Shown here: one piece after another, positions 22,161 through 31,689 of the stretch
Position numbering within the stretch: position 1 is the first letter of the stretch
Layout: each line of letters begins with the position of its first letter
Source: Begonia masoniana
Taxonomy: Eukaryota; Streptophyta; Magnoliopsida; Cucurbitales; Begoniaceae
DNA: 64,000 nucleotides
Assembly: GCA_022432975.1 (NCBI GenBank)
Contig: CM039516.1
Span: forward strand, 32,955,737-33,019,736
Reading direction: 5' to 3'
Notes under the pieces: model-generated
The model's database searches: none
What the model saw: the letters and a program-made list of their open reading frames with translations, nothing else
What the model was told of the DNA's origin: nothing
Position numbers and translations under genes: made by a program

Positions 22161-24636
22161 TCACCGAAGACAGCATTCAGAACCCGATATAGACATTACG
22201 AATTTCTTGTAATGTCGTTTGGACTAACGAACGCACCTGCAACTTTTATGGATTTGATGAATCGGGTGTTCCGTGAATACTTGGACAAGTTTGTGATTGT
22301 ATTCATCGGTGACATCCTTATATACTCACAGACTAAAACTGATCATGCAGAACACTTAAAGGTAGTGTTGACAACTTTAAAACAGCAGCAACTCTATGCC
22401 AAGTTATCTAAATGTGAGTTCTGGTTGGACAATGTCAACTTTTTGGGTCATGTCATTTCATGCTGAGGGCATATCAGTGGATCCGACCAAAATTCAAGCA
22501 ATTAAGGACTGGCCTCAACCAAGGAATGCCAGCGAGGTTCGTAGTTTCCTTGGTTTGGCAGGTTATTATAGGAAGTTTATTAAGGGATTTTCTATGATAG
22601 CCAAACCCTTAACAAGTTTAACAAAGAAGGACACCAAGTACTCTTGAACTGGAGCCTGTAAAGATAGTTTTCTGACACTAAAACTAAAGTTAACAACAGC
22701 CCCTCTTTTGACACTCCCAACTGAAGGAGGAAAGTTCAGTGTTTATTGTGACGCATCCAAAGTTGGTTTGGGGTGTGTCCTAATGCAAGAAGACAAGGTT
22801 GTAGCATATGCATCTAGACAGCTAAAAAGTTATGAGCAGAATTATCCCACTCACGATTTAGAATTAGCCGCTGTTGTTTTTGCATTAAAAATTTGGAGGC
22901 ACTATTTGTATGGCCAGCAGTGTGAAGTGTTTTGGGACCACAAAATCCTGAAGTATCTTTTTACTCAAAAGGAGCTAAACATGAGGCAGAGGCGCTGGCT
23001 GGAATTCGTAAACGATTATGACTTTGAAATTAAGTACCACCCTGGTAAGGCCAATACGGTTGTCGACGCATTAAGCAGGATGTTAAAGACGATGCAGCCT
23101 GTTGTGTCAGCCATGTCATTGCCCTTGAAAGTTGAGGTTCAGAAATTTAAGTTGGAGATAGTTCCAGAAATATCAGCATTGCTTTCGTCATTATCTATTC
23201 GGCCAACTATTTTGGAGAAGATTAAAGAAGCACAACAGAAGGATTCAAAAGAAAAGAATAATATAGTGAATAAGTCGAAGGACACTTCCTATGAGTTCAA
23301 TCTTTCTGAGGATGGAATTTTGAAGCTTAGAAATCGATGGTACGTTCCATGTGATGAGGAGATACATAAGTTAATTTTGGCTGAGGCACACTTGTCACCC
23401 TTTTCTGTACATCTTAGGAACACCAAGATGTATCGGGATTTGAAGTTACATTATTGGTGGCCGAATCTAAAAAGGGATGTTGCCAAGTATGTAGAATCGT
23501 GTTTGATATACCAGCAAGTCAAAGCAGAGCACCAACGGCTAGGAGGTACCCTTCAACCCTTACCGATCCCTGAATGGAAGTGGGAAAATATTACCATGGA
23601 CTTCGTTGTGGGATTGCCAAAGACGACCAAAGGCCACGATAGCATTTGGGTTGTAGTTGACAGAATGACGAAATCAGCTCACTTTCTGCCGGTAAGGATG
23701 ACTTATACGATGGACCAGTTTGCGAACCTGTATGTTCAGGAGATTATCAGGTTGCATGGAATCCCGGTATCCATTGTCTCCGATCGAGATCCTAGATTCA
23801 CTTCTCGATTTTGGAAAGGTCTCCAAGGCACGCTAGGTACAAAGTTATCTTTCAGCACTGTATTTCATCCACACACAGATGGTCAATCAAAGAGAACCAT
23901 TCAGATACTAGAGGACATGTTAAGGGCGTGCGTGCTAGAATTTCAGGAATCATGGAGTTGATATCTGCCTCTGGTTGAACTCTCCTACAACAATAGTTAC
24001 CAGTCCACCATCGGTATGGCACCTTATGAAGCGCTGTATGGCAGAAAATGTAGGTCACCTTTGTACTGGGATGAAGTTGGTGAAGCGAAACTCTTAGGCC
24101 CCAAGATTTTGCAACAGATGTCAGACAAGATCGCCATTATTAGGAAAAGAATAATGACTGCACAAAACCGACAGAAGAGTGATGCGGATCTGAGGAGGAG
24201 GAGCCTTGAGTTTACTATCGGGGATGAAGTTTTCTTGAAGATTTCACCGTTCAAAGGAGTTATACGGTTCGGTAAGAAGGGAAAGCTTAATCCACGATTC
24301 ATTGGATCATTCCCTATTTTGGCTAAGATTGGTAATACAGCTTATAAGTTACAGTTGCCTTCTTCGCTGGAAAAGATTCACAATGTCTTTCATGTGTCAA
24401 TGCTAAGGAAATGCATACGTGATCCGACACTTGTTGTTAAGCCAACAGAAATCGAGATTCAGCCGACCGTGCTGTATGAAGAAAAATCGGTACAAATTTT
24501 GGAGTCTGCAGTTAAGATCCTGCGAAATAAGGAAATTTCACTAGTAAAGATTCTGTGGACGAATCATGGCATTGAAGAAGCCACGTGGGAACGACAGCAG
24601 GACATGTTGGACAAGTATCTAGAGTTATTTGTCTGA
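22161..24636 (+). pseudogene. Pol: reverse transcriptase, RNase H, integrase, chromodomain-like tail
   Basis: Domains in order. [17 protein letters not shown] and FIGDILIYS, where the usual FIDDIL catalytic Asp is Gly (22307-22309). A frameshift follows near 22460 and a TGA at 22645. RNase [16 protein letters not shown] and [14 protein letters not shown]. Integrase: [15 protein letters not shown], first Asp in [12 protein letters not shown], second in [13 protein letters not shown], and at the DD35E position QSKRT with Lys instead of Glu. A TGA lies at 23959. The C-terminal part 24016-24636 reads KISPFKGVIRFGKKGKL, VFHVSMLRKC and EEATWERQQDM, the chromovirus tail. Together these would copy and insert the element, but the copy is inactive on several counts. 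Confidence 0.92.
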
Positions 24637-24664
24637 ACAATTTTTTCGGACAAAAATTTTGTTT

Positions 24665-24677
24665 AAGGAGGGGTGGA
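24665..24677 (+). other. Polypurine tract
   Basis: AAGGAGGGGTGGA directly before the 3' LTR, the expected primer for plus-strand DNA synthesis. Confidence 0.85.
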
Positions 24678-27215
24678 TGTAACACCCGACAACTTCGGGC
24701 AGGTGAACTTTCTTTTAACGCAACTGAATTAACTGTCATCCATGCATATATTCCCTTGGTCGAAAATTTAGGTGCTCAAGTTTAATTAGCTCTTTTTTTA
24801 TAAAATTAGGTTTGGTGGTAAACTTGTAATTAAGCCTAGCTTATTAAGTGTATAAATAGAAAATGGAAATCCTAAAACCTCACAAAAACCTCCACCAGCC
24901 GACTTTCTTCTTTCAGCCGACTCTCTCTCCTCAGCTCTTTTCTCTGTTCTTCCTCCAACGATCAGCTTCCCTCTATTTTCTTCTGATACTCCAAGCTCGA
25001 TGTAAAATTTGGACAATGTGTTTACTGATTAATCATTTGAGAGTTGATTAGAGATTTAGATTCGGGTTTTCTGAGGAAGTTGAAGTATCATGGTAGATAT
25101 AGCTATTAACATAGCATTTATGATTGTTGTAGATAATAAGTAGAAATAATGAACGTTGGCTGAGCCTGGGTAGTTGGTGAACCTGAACACCATTATCGTT
25201 TAGCTGAAGTTTTTATGCACACTAGGTGACTGATATAATGCTTGAATGGAAATGAGTTAGACTTCTAGGATATATACTTAGTTAGAAAGCTATCATTCGG
25301 GAATATTAGACTACTTAGGATTTGTCTTCTTACATTAATACGTGAAATGACTTAGGTGGGAAAAAGCTCCAAGTGAAGGAAAGACATTTGCTAAGGAATC
25401 TAGGTAAGTGAGTGTGTTATGATTTTCGGCTATTAGGGCCCTGCATCACAAGGGTAGTAGGTTGAGTTTGTTTCTGATATTCAATTATGTTTGGGAAGTT
25501 GTCTTCTTTAGTATAATGTTTGGAATAGTGTATGCTCTATTTTCTGATGAACGACTCTTTCCATGGTCTCATGTTTTGAGAATGTTTATGTCCATGTATC
25601 ATGATTTATTTACCGAGTATACAAAATGTTTTACACGCATACTCCTTTATGAATGAAACAAGAAAACGAAACGTATGAAACCTTGATTAAGTGAGGGTTG
25701 GGGGCGGTATTGGCCATGTCACTGTCCAGGGATGGACCATGATTCTTGCCCGTAAGGGCCATGTACACGCACTCTGCCTACCCCCTAGGCACAAACTCCT
25801 CCTTAATCCATGATATGAAAACGACGAACAAGAATATGATTCCCACGATTTGAAAGTGAATGTGAACACAAGCATGATTCCTGATTTGAGTAAAAGATGT
25901 GAACATGATTTTATGCAGCATTCATGTGTTTGTTGCACTCCTTACTAAGTATTAGGCTTATAGTTTGAACCTTATGATGTAGGTGACGAAACAACAGGTA
26001 AGAACTTCAGTCTAGAAGGAAATGCTTAGGTCTGGTTGCTGGTTGCTGGTTGCTACTCATGGTGATGATTTATGGCTATGAAGCGATTTTTAACCCGTGG
26101 AGTGTTGCTCGTAGCATGTTTTAGTAAGGTCTATGATATTGAAACATAAGTATGATGAAGTTTTCTTATAATGATGAATACTGGGATTGTCTGGTACAGT
26201 TTCATGTTTAAAGAAGATTTTAAGACTAAAGATTTATCTGTTTTCCGTAAGTCTTCCGCTACGCATGTTTAAATTTCATGAGTAGAATGGTTTCCATTCG
26301 AAATGAAATGTAAAAAGAAATTTAAGTAGTCTTTGGACAATAGAGTCTATTGACGAATAAGTCTAAGTAGTCCGTGGACGCTGGGGTCTGTGGACGAAAG
26401 AGTTAAGTAGTCTGTGGACGCTGAGGTCTGTGTACGAAAGAGTTAAGTAGTCTGTGGACGCTGGAGTCTGTGGACGAAAGAGTTAAGTAGTCTGTGGACC
26501 CTGGAGTCTGTGGACGATGAGTCTATGTAAACCGTGAGTGGAGAAGTTACGTGAACCGTGGACATTAAAGTCACGTGGGTAACACGTGGTCTGAGCGATA
26601 GATGTCGTCTGCCGAGTTAATGAAGTCATGTGGGTAACACGTGGTCTGAGCGGTGGATGTATTCAGTGGATCTGAGCGGTAGATGTCATCTGCCGAGTTA
26701 ATGAAGTCACGTGGGTAACACGTGGTCTGAGCGGTGGATGTATTCAGTGGATGTGAGCGGTAGATGTCGTCTGCCGAGTTAATGAAGTCACATGGGTAAC
26801 ACGTGGTCTGTGGACGATAGACTTAAATAAGTCTATGGGTATTGGTCGGTGGACGTTGTTGACTGGGCAGATTGTAGACGATAGCTTCTAAGTAGCCCGT
26901 GGACGATAAAGTCGTCTGATTTTGCAGACGAGAATATTGCCCGACTTGTGTTGTTCAACTCTGTGGACGAGTACGTCGTCAGGAATGTGAAGGAGTTGAG
27001 TTCAGAGAGTTGAAGGTTTTAGCCGTTGTTATTTAAGTTATATGTTCGCGAGTTTTCAAAAATATATATATATCCTTAAAAGATTTATGATCCAAGTCTA
27101 GGATTTATGGTGTCAAGAAGAAAAATGAAGAATTTTATATCATGGAATGAAACTAGAAGTAAATGTATGTCAAGGCAAAACTCGTGGTGGCCCCGACTGG
27201 GTTGGGGTTGTTACA
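24678..27215 (+). mobile_element. 3' LTR of the gypsy element
   Basis: 2538 bases, TGTAACACCCGACAACTTCG..GGGTTGGGGTTGTTACA, followed by TCAGC. It has the same landmarks as the 5' LTR (TATA 24851-24858, microexon 25356-25403, GTAGGTGA 25979-25986) and keeps the full repeat block at 26330-26815. Its first donor is altered (GTAAAA near 25012). Confidence 0.92.
26330..26815 (+). repeat. TGGACGA-type minisatellites in the 3' LTR
   Basis: Two consecutive arrays. The first has about four units of roughly 41 bases containing AAGTAGTCTGTGGACGCTGG and GTCTGTGGACGAAAGAGTT. The second has about three units with GTCACGTGGGTAACACGTGG, GAGCGGTAGATGTC and GTCTGCCGAGTTAATGAAG. The corresponding place in the 5' LTR (about 16690-16700) has a single junction, which accounts for the 484-base length difference. 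Confidence 0.85.
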
Positions 27216-27387
27216 TCAGCCCTTGGTTCTCTTTTGGTTTAGCATCCTTTTGAAGACTATTACCAAAAAATACATTCTTAAGGCTACAGTTTGCCAATTA
27301 AAGAGTTTTAAACAAAATTAAAGTATTTTAAATTACAAATAAAATAAAACAAAAACTTGACTACAAAAGTTGTATTTAAGGAAAACA

Positions 27388-27545
27388 AATTCCTTCTTCA
27401 TTCCAAGCTTCGGAAAGCCAATTTGCCTACATAATTCTACAAATCCATTAGATAGATAAATTAGATAAATACTTACCTTAACTTGTGTTTTAACGGTTCG
27501 GAGTGTAGGTACATTATGGCGGGTCTTTGGAACAGGGCATATCAT
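27388..27545 (-). pseudogene. End of a minus-strand element: polypurine tract and pol C-terminal remnant
   Basis: Right of the split LTR lie the polypurine complement AATTCCTTCTTCATTCC and, on the minus strand at 27480-27545, MICPVPKTRHNVPTLRTVKT. The same peptide with substitutions occurs at 60522-60600 (DDMPRVPKTRHNVPTTRS), also next to an LTR of the same family. It ends near a GTAAGTA/GTATGTA donor-like sequence. It is read as the 3' end of that element's coding region, broken at about 27546. Confidence 0.5.
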
Positions 27546-27746
27546 CCTTCCTGCACGCGCCTACTGCTGCTGCTGGGCCCTCTTCCTGCGCACGCGCTGC
27601 TTGGTGCTTCTTGTCTTGATTCCATTTCGTGTGTGCCTTGGCTTCGACCATACCACTTTTCTCGTGAGCCAATCCCGATCCAAGAGCATTCCTAAATAAT
27701 AAGGCTACAAGTTTGCCAATAAATACAAGGAAGGATAATGTTTGCC
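27546..27746 (-). mobile_element. LTR fragment, GC-rich TGACACACC-family type (continues at 30930)
   Basis: CTTCCTGCGCACGCGCTGCTTGG, AAGAGCATTCCTAA and GGCTACAAGTTTGCCAA match 4270-4600 of the LTR at 3500. It is interrupted by the solo LTR at 27747-30929. The remainder 30930-31001 ends ..AATGGAAAGACA, followed by polypurine complement AATTCCATCTTC. Confidence 0.5.
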
Positions 27747-30700
27747 TGTAACACCCAAAAATTTCGTTTTAAGGATTTCGAGCCATAAGTTTAGAATTTT
27801 AAAATATAGAGTGATAATTCGTAGAAATAATAAATTAAGTCCAAATGGCAACGAGAAGTTTCGTTAGAGCCCTAAGAATAAATAGAAATATTTGGAGGAA
27901 TAAGGGAATTTTGGAGAAGTTAAACCGATGGATGAAATAATGATTCAAGTTAAGAAATTAACTAAGGGCAATTAGGTAATTTAGAAAGTCAAATATTTTA
28001 ACTAAAAAGGGCTTTCTCTCTCTTTCCTCCCTCATTTCTTCTTCCCTACGCGATTCCCTTCTCCCCTTTGGCGATTTTCTCTCTCTTTCATCGCCAATCC
28101 TCCAACGATCGATCTACTCCTCCGTTCTTGGCGGTTTTCCTTCAAGTTTCTTCAACAAATCAACCCTCCAAGTAAGCTCTATGCTTTAGACAAGTTAATT
28201 TGTGGTTTTAGGGTTTATTTTGATTTAGGGTTTGTGAAGAAATTTAGGGATTTTGTTAGAAATCGATAGGGTTGTTTATTTATTACTCATTGATGATGTA
28301 TTAGTGATTATTGAGGTTGTTGGAGTAGATTAATGGTGTTGGTTGATGTTAAATGTTAAGTTTAGGTTGTTGGAGATATAGTTAGACACCATTAATGGAG
28401 TTTTGAAGTTAATGAGCACCAAGTGCCGAGGAAATGTCTCACGGGGCAAGTCATGTATTTCTCACGGGGCAAGTCATGTATTTCTCACGGGGCAAGTCAT
28501 GTATTTCTCACGGGGCAAGTCATGTATTTCTCACGGGGCAAGTCATGTATTTCTCACGGGGCAAGTCATGTATTTCTCACGGGGCAAGTCATGTATTTCT
28601 CACGGGGCAAGTCATGTATTTCTCACGGGGCAAGTCATGTATTTCTCACGGGGCAAGTCATGTATTTCTCACGGGGCAAGTCATGTATTTCTCACGGGGC
28701 AAGTCATGTATTTCTCACGGGGCAAGTCATGTATTTCTCACGGGGCAAGTCATGTATTTCTCACGGGGCAAGTCATGTATTTCTCACGGGGCAAGTCATG
28801 TATTTCTCACGGGGCAAGTCATGTATTTCTCACGGGGCAAGTCATGTATTTCTCACGGGGCAAGTCATGTATTTCTCACGGGGCAAGTCATGTATTTCTC
28901 ACGGGGCAAGTCATGTATTTCTCACGGGGCAAGTCATGTATTTCTCACGGGGCAAGTCATGTATTTCTCACGGGGCAAGTCATGTATTTCTCACGGGGCA
29001 AGTCATGTATTTCTCACGGGGCAAGTCATGTATTTCTCACGGGGCAAGTCATGTATTTCTCACGGGGCAAGTCATGTATTTCTCACGGGGCAAGTCATGT
29101 ATTTCTCACGGGGCAAGTCATGTATTTCTCACGGGGCAAGTCATGTATTTCTCACGGGGCAAGTCATGTATTTCTCACGGGGCAAGTCATGTATTTCTCA
29201 CGGGGCAAGTCATGTATTTCTCACGGGGCAAGTCATGTATTTCTCACGGGGCAAGTCATGTATTTCTCACGGGGCAAGTCATGTATTTCTCACGGGGCAA
29301 GTCATGTATTTCTCACGGGGCAAGTCATGTATTTCTCACGGGGCAAGTCATGTATTTCTCACGGGGCAAGTCATGTATTTCTCACGGGGCAAGTCATGTA
29401 TTTCTCACGGGGCAAGTCATGTATTTCTCACGGGGCGTCGATTTGTTTAGATTTGATGTTGAAAGTCGATATTAATGATGTGTTGTTAAATGCCCTAGGT
29501 AACCCAAGCTCAAAGGACGGTACTCGGCATATCTAGGACGCCAGGTAAGTGAGTGTTAGGTTTCTAGCCCCTAAGGCCCTACGTCGTAACGATGTTGATA
29601 ATGTTTGTTGTGATGAAGTTAGGTAGTTACAGGGTTGGTGGAAAAACAGGTAGCTTAAGTAGTGCCTTAGTGATTTGTTAGTGGTCGTTCGATAGGCGTT
29701 TCTACGTATGTCATTTCTCATGCATCATGTTTTATTAAAGTGCATACGAACTATTTATGAGCATGTTTTATGAAATATCGAATTAACGAACGATCATGAA
29801 TTCCGAATGATGCATGTTTCTCACGGGCAAGTCATGTATTTCTCACGGGGCAAGTTATGATTCTCACGGGGCAAGAAAATGGTTTAATGAAACGAAACGA
29901 AATTGTTTTACAAATGTCATGCATATATGTAATGTTATGTTTAGCACACTCTTTACTAAGCATTAGGCTTAATGTATTTATCGTATGATGTAGGTGACGA
30001 GAACGAAGGTGAGGAACCTCCTTATGATGATCAAGTGTAGTTGGTCAATGGGCGGAGCTCGTGGCGGCGGAGCGTGTTTTGGCTAGGCTGGATGACTCAT
30101 GGTTAGACAAGTTTTGAGAGTTTTTGGTGATGTTTTGGTTAATTATGGTTTAGATAGATTTATCATAGATTTTGATACGTTTTAGGATGTTTGGTGACTG
30201 AACAGATAATATATTGTGTTTTTGACGTTTTTCAAACAGGAAGAAAATGTTACACTTTTAAACGGAACCACGTGGTTCGTTTTTATAAAATTTGATTATG
30301 TTTAACGTGAATTGTCGGTTTTGAGTATTCAAGTAAAAAGTTATGTTTGGAGGGTATTTTATGGAGGTATGTAAAGATTGGGTGAAGAAGTAGTGAGAAA
30401 GGTGAAGAGTTAGTGTGTTGTGTGTTTTTGTGATGTAAATGTGAAGTGCAGGGCGTGTGAAGAAGGTAAGAAGAAAGGAGAAGAGGGGGGGGGGGGGGGG
30501 GGGGGGGCAGAGAGCATGGCGATTGCTCGCCTCTTGGAGGCGAGCAATCGCCTCTTCCCCTGGCAATCGCTGGAGAGGCGATTGCCAGGCGTGGTAAGCA
30601 ATCGCCTAAGGACGATTGCTCGCCAGGAGCAATCGCCATGGGCGATCAATCGCCAGTTTTCTGGCGATTGATCGCCACTTGTTCTGCCAAATAAAAAATA

Positions 30701-30929
30701 AAAAAAATAAACAATAATATAAAGATTTTAATTATTTCTTTTTAGTTTTTAATTGTTTAATTTAATGAATTTAAGATTATAATGGATGGTTTCTGAGGTA
30801 GTTTTCATACACTGTTAATAATTTTCAATTCCGACTTTAAAAGTTTTATTTCCGCACGAAAGTCAGACTTAGAGTTTGTACATATAAAAAAAAAAAAAAA
30901 TTACTAGGATACGGGTAAGGGTCGTGACA
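27747..30929 (+). mobile_element. Solo gypsy LTR with satellite expansion, TSD TTGCC
   Basis: TGTAACACCC..GGGTAAGGGTCGTGACA, 3183 bases, flanked by TTGCC (27742-27746, 30930-30934). Landmarks: donor CCAA|GTAAG at 28172, a 1-kb 23-bp repeat array, microexon 29499-29544 (CCCTAG..CCAG|GTAAGT), three decayed 23-bp units near 29815-29875, the hairpin at 29957-29971, the GTAGGTGA motif (29990-29997) with the frame GDENEGEEPPYDDQV and stop at 30038-30040, a 23-G run, and GGCGATTGCTCGCC palindromes (30517-30680). Without the array it would be close to the 2.2-2.5 kb of its relatives. Confidence 0.88.
28438..29436 (+). repeat. 43 perfect copies of a 23-bp tandem repeat
   Basis: Each unit contains CTCACGGGGCAAGTCATG followed by TATTT. 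The first and last CTCACGGGGC are 989 bases apart, exactly 43 periods of 23, with no variant seen. Because 23 is not a multiple of three and no phase gives a stop, all three plus frames stay open for over 330 codons and encode the same 23-residue repeat. These frames are by-products of the repeat, not evidence of a protein. Confidence 0.97.
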
Positions 30930-31001
30930 TTGCCTACTGCTAAAAGTCATACACATAATTATGCAAATAGCTCGGTTACAAGATTTGTTAATGGAAAGAC
31001 A

Positions 31002-31689
31002 AATTCCATCTTCAATATTCTTAATCAAAGCTATAGAATTATGTTTGCTTGCAAAACTCATAAACTGGTTAGATAAAAGATTGTATAAAATACGTACCTT
31101 GGTTCATGCTTCACAGATAGGTCCCGTAGGCATATCAAAAACACCAATAATCTCACGGTTTAGTGGATAGGATTCAAATTCCTCGGATGCACCTTTGTCG
31201 GCGAGAGAGAATAAGAAGAAAATGAAGGAACTGTTGGTTCTAATTTTCATTCATCAACATATTATGCCGAACAGTAGCTTACAAAATGTTACTTAACCCT
31301 CAACAGCAGCTAGGGATTCAAAAAAGTCAAGGCAACGGTCATAAGACCAAAGAGGAAAGGGAGGACGAACAATCGATGTCCTCGGTACCATGGTTGCACC
31401 AAATCGGATAAGGTGCTCCTTCACCTTGAGATTGGTGTGACCAGCCACCTCTTTGGTCTCTCTAACCTAGCTAAGTGGATAACAACACTAATGCAAATGT
31501 CCAGCCATAAGCTAATAAAGCAAACAAATGCATAAGAAAACTCGAGAGCACAAATCACTCTCTAATCTGGTGAGTTACATGATTTTGTCAAAGGGAAGAC
31601 AAATTCCCCCTTCTACATTGTTTTTGCTCCTATTTGCAATGGTCGAATCTACCTTCCAAATTAATACATGGCATGACTTCTCTATATCT
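31002..31689 (-). mobile_element. Mixed minus-strand retroelement fragments
   Basis: 31002-31140 resembles the post-polypurine interior at 27403-27500 (GGTTAGATAAAAGATTG..TACGTACCTTGG). 31180-31601 is an LTR piece like 3890-4030, ending ..AAGGGAAGACA, followed by the polypurine complement AATTCCCCCTTC. Short interior follows to 31689. No usable coding frame. Confidence 0.4.

Larger units (their letters stand above)
15052..27215 (+). mobile_element. Full-length Ty3/gypsy chromovirus (Tekay/Del type), defective
   Basis: A complete LTR retrotransposon, 12.2 kb with later insertions, flanked by TCAGC (15047-15051 and 27216-27220). Order: 5' LTR, initiator-Met primer site, Gag, aspartic protease, reverse transcriptase, RNase H, integrase with chromodomain-like tail, polypurine tract, 3' LTR. 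That order and the C-terminal ..EEATWERQQDM.. motif indicate the chromovirus lineage. Insertions in the RT region are a Cassandra array (19126-21289) and organelle-like DNA (21393-22160). In-frame stops, a frameshift and three altered key residues make it inactive. The LTRs are very similar apart from one 484-base length difference, so insertion was fairly recent. Confidence 0.92.
14285..27387 (-). mobile_element. LTR of a minus-strand element, split by a gypsy insertion
   Basis: The LTR halves are 14285-15051 and 27216-27387, together about 934 bases once the nested element and one TSD copy are removed. Left edge TGATGGGGTACG and right edge ..GGAAAACA match the uninterrupted copy at 59455-60427. 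The right edge is followed by AATTCCTTCTTCATTCC, a polypurine complement. The complete element at 15052-27215 sits inside with TCAGC on both sides, so the host LTR is older than the insertion. Confidence 0.75.

Noticed and set aside
24863..25051. 62-codon ORF starting MEILKPHKN just after the LTR TATA box
   Set aside because: Its ATG is only a few bases from TATAAATA, upstream of the expected transcription start, and the 5' LTR copy has a stop; kept only as possible exon-1 frame context.
28438..29436. CRISPR-like array
   Set aside because: Units are contiguous and identical with no unique spacers, in a plant LTR; it is a minisatellite.
28403..29536. Long ORF (up to 377 codons) on the plus strand
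   Set aside because: It is produced by a 23-bp repeat without stops; all three frames give the same periodic peptide and there is no independent coding sign.
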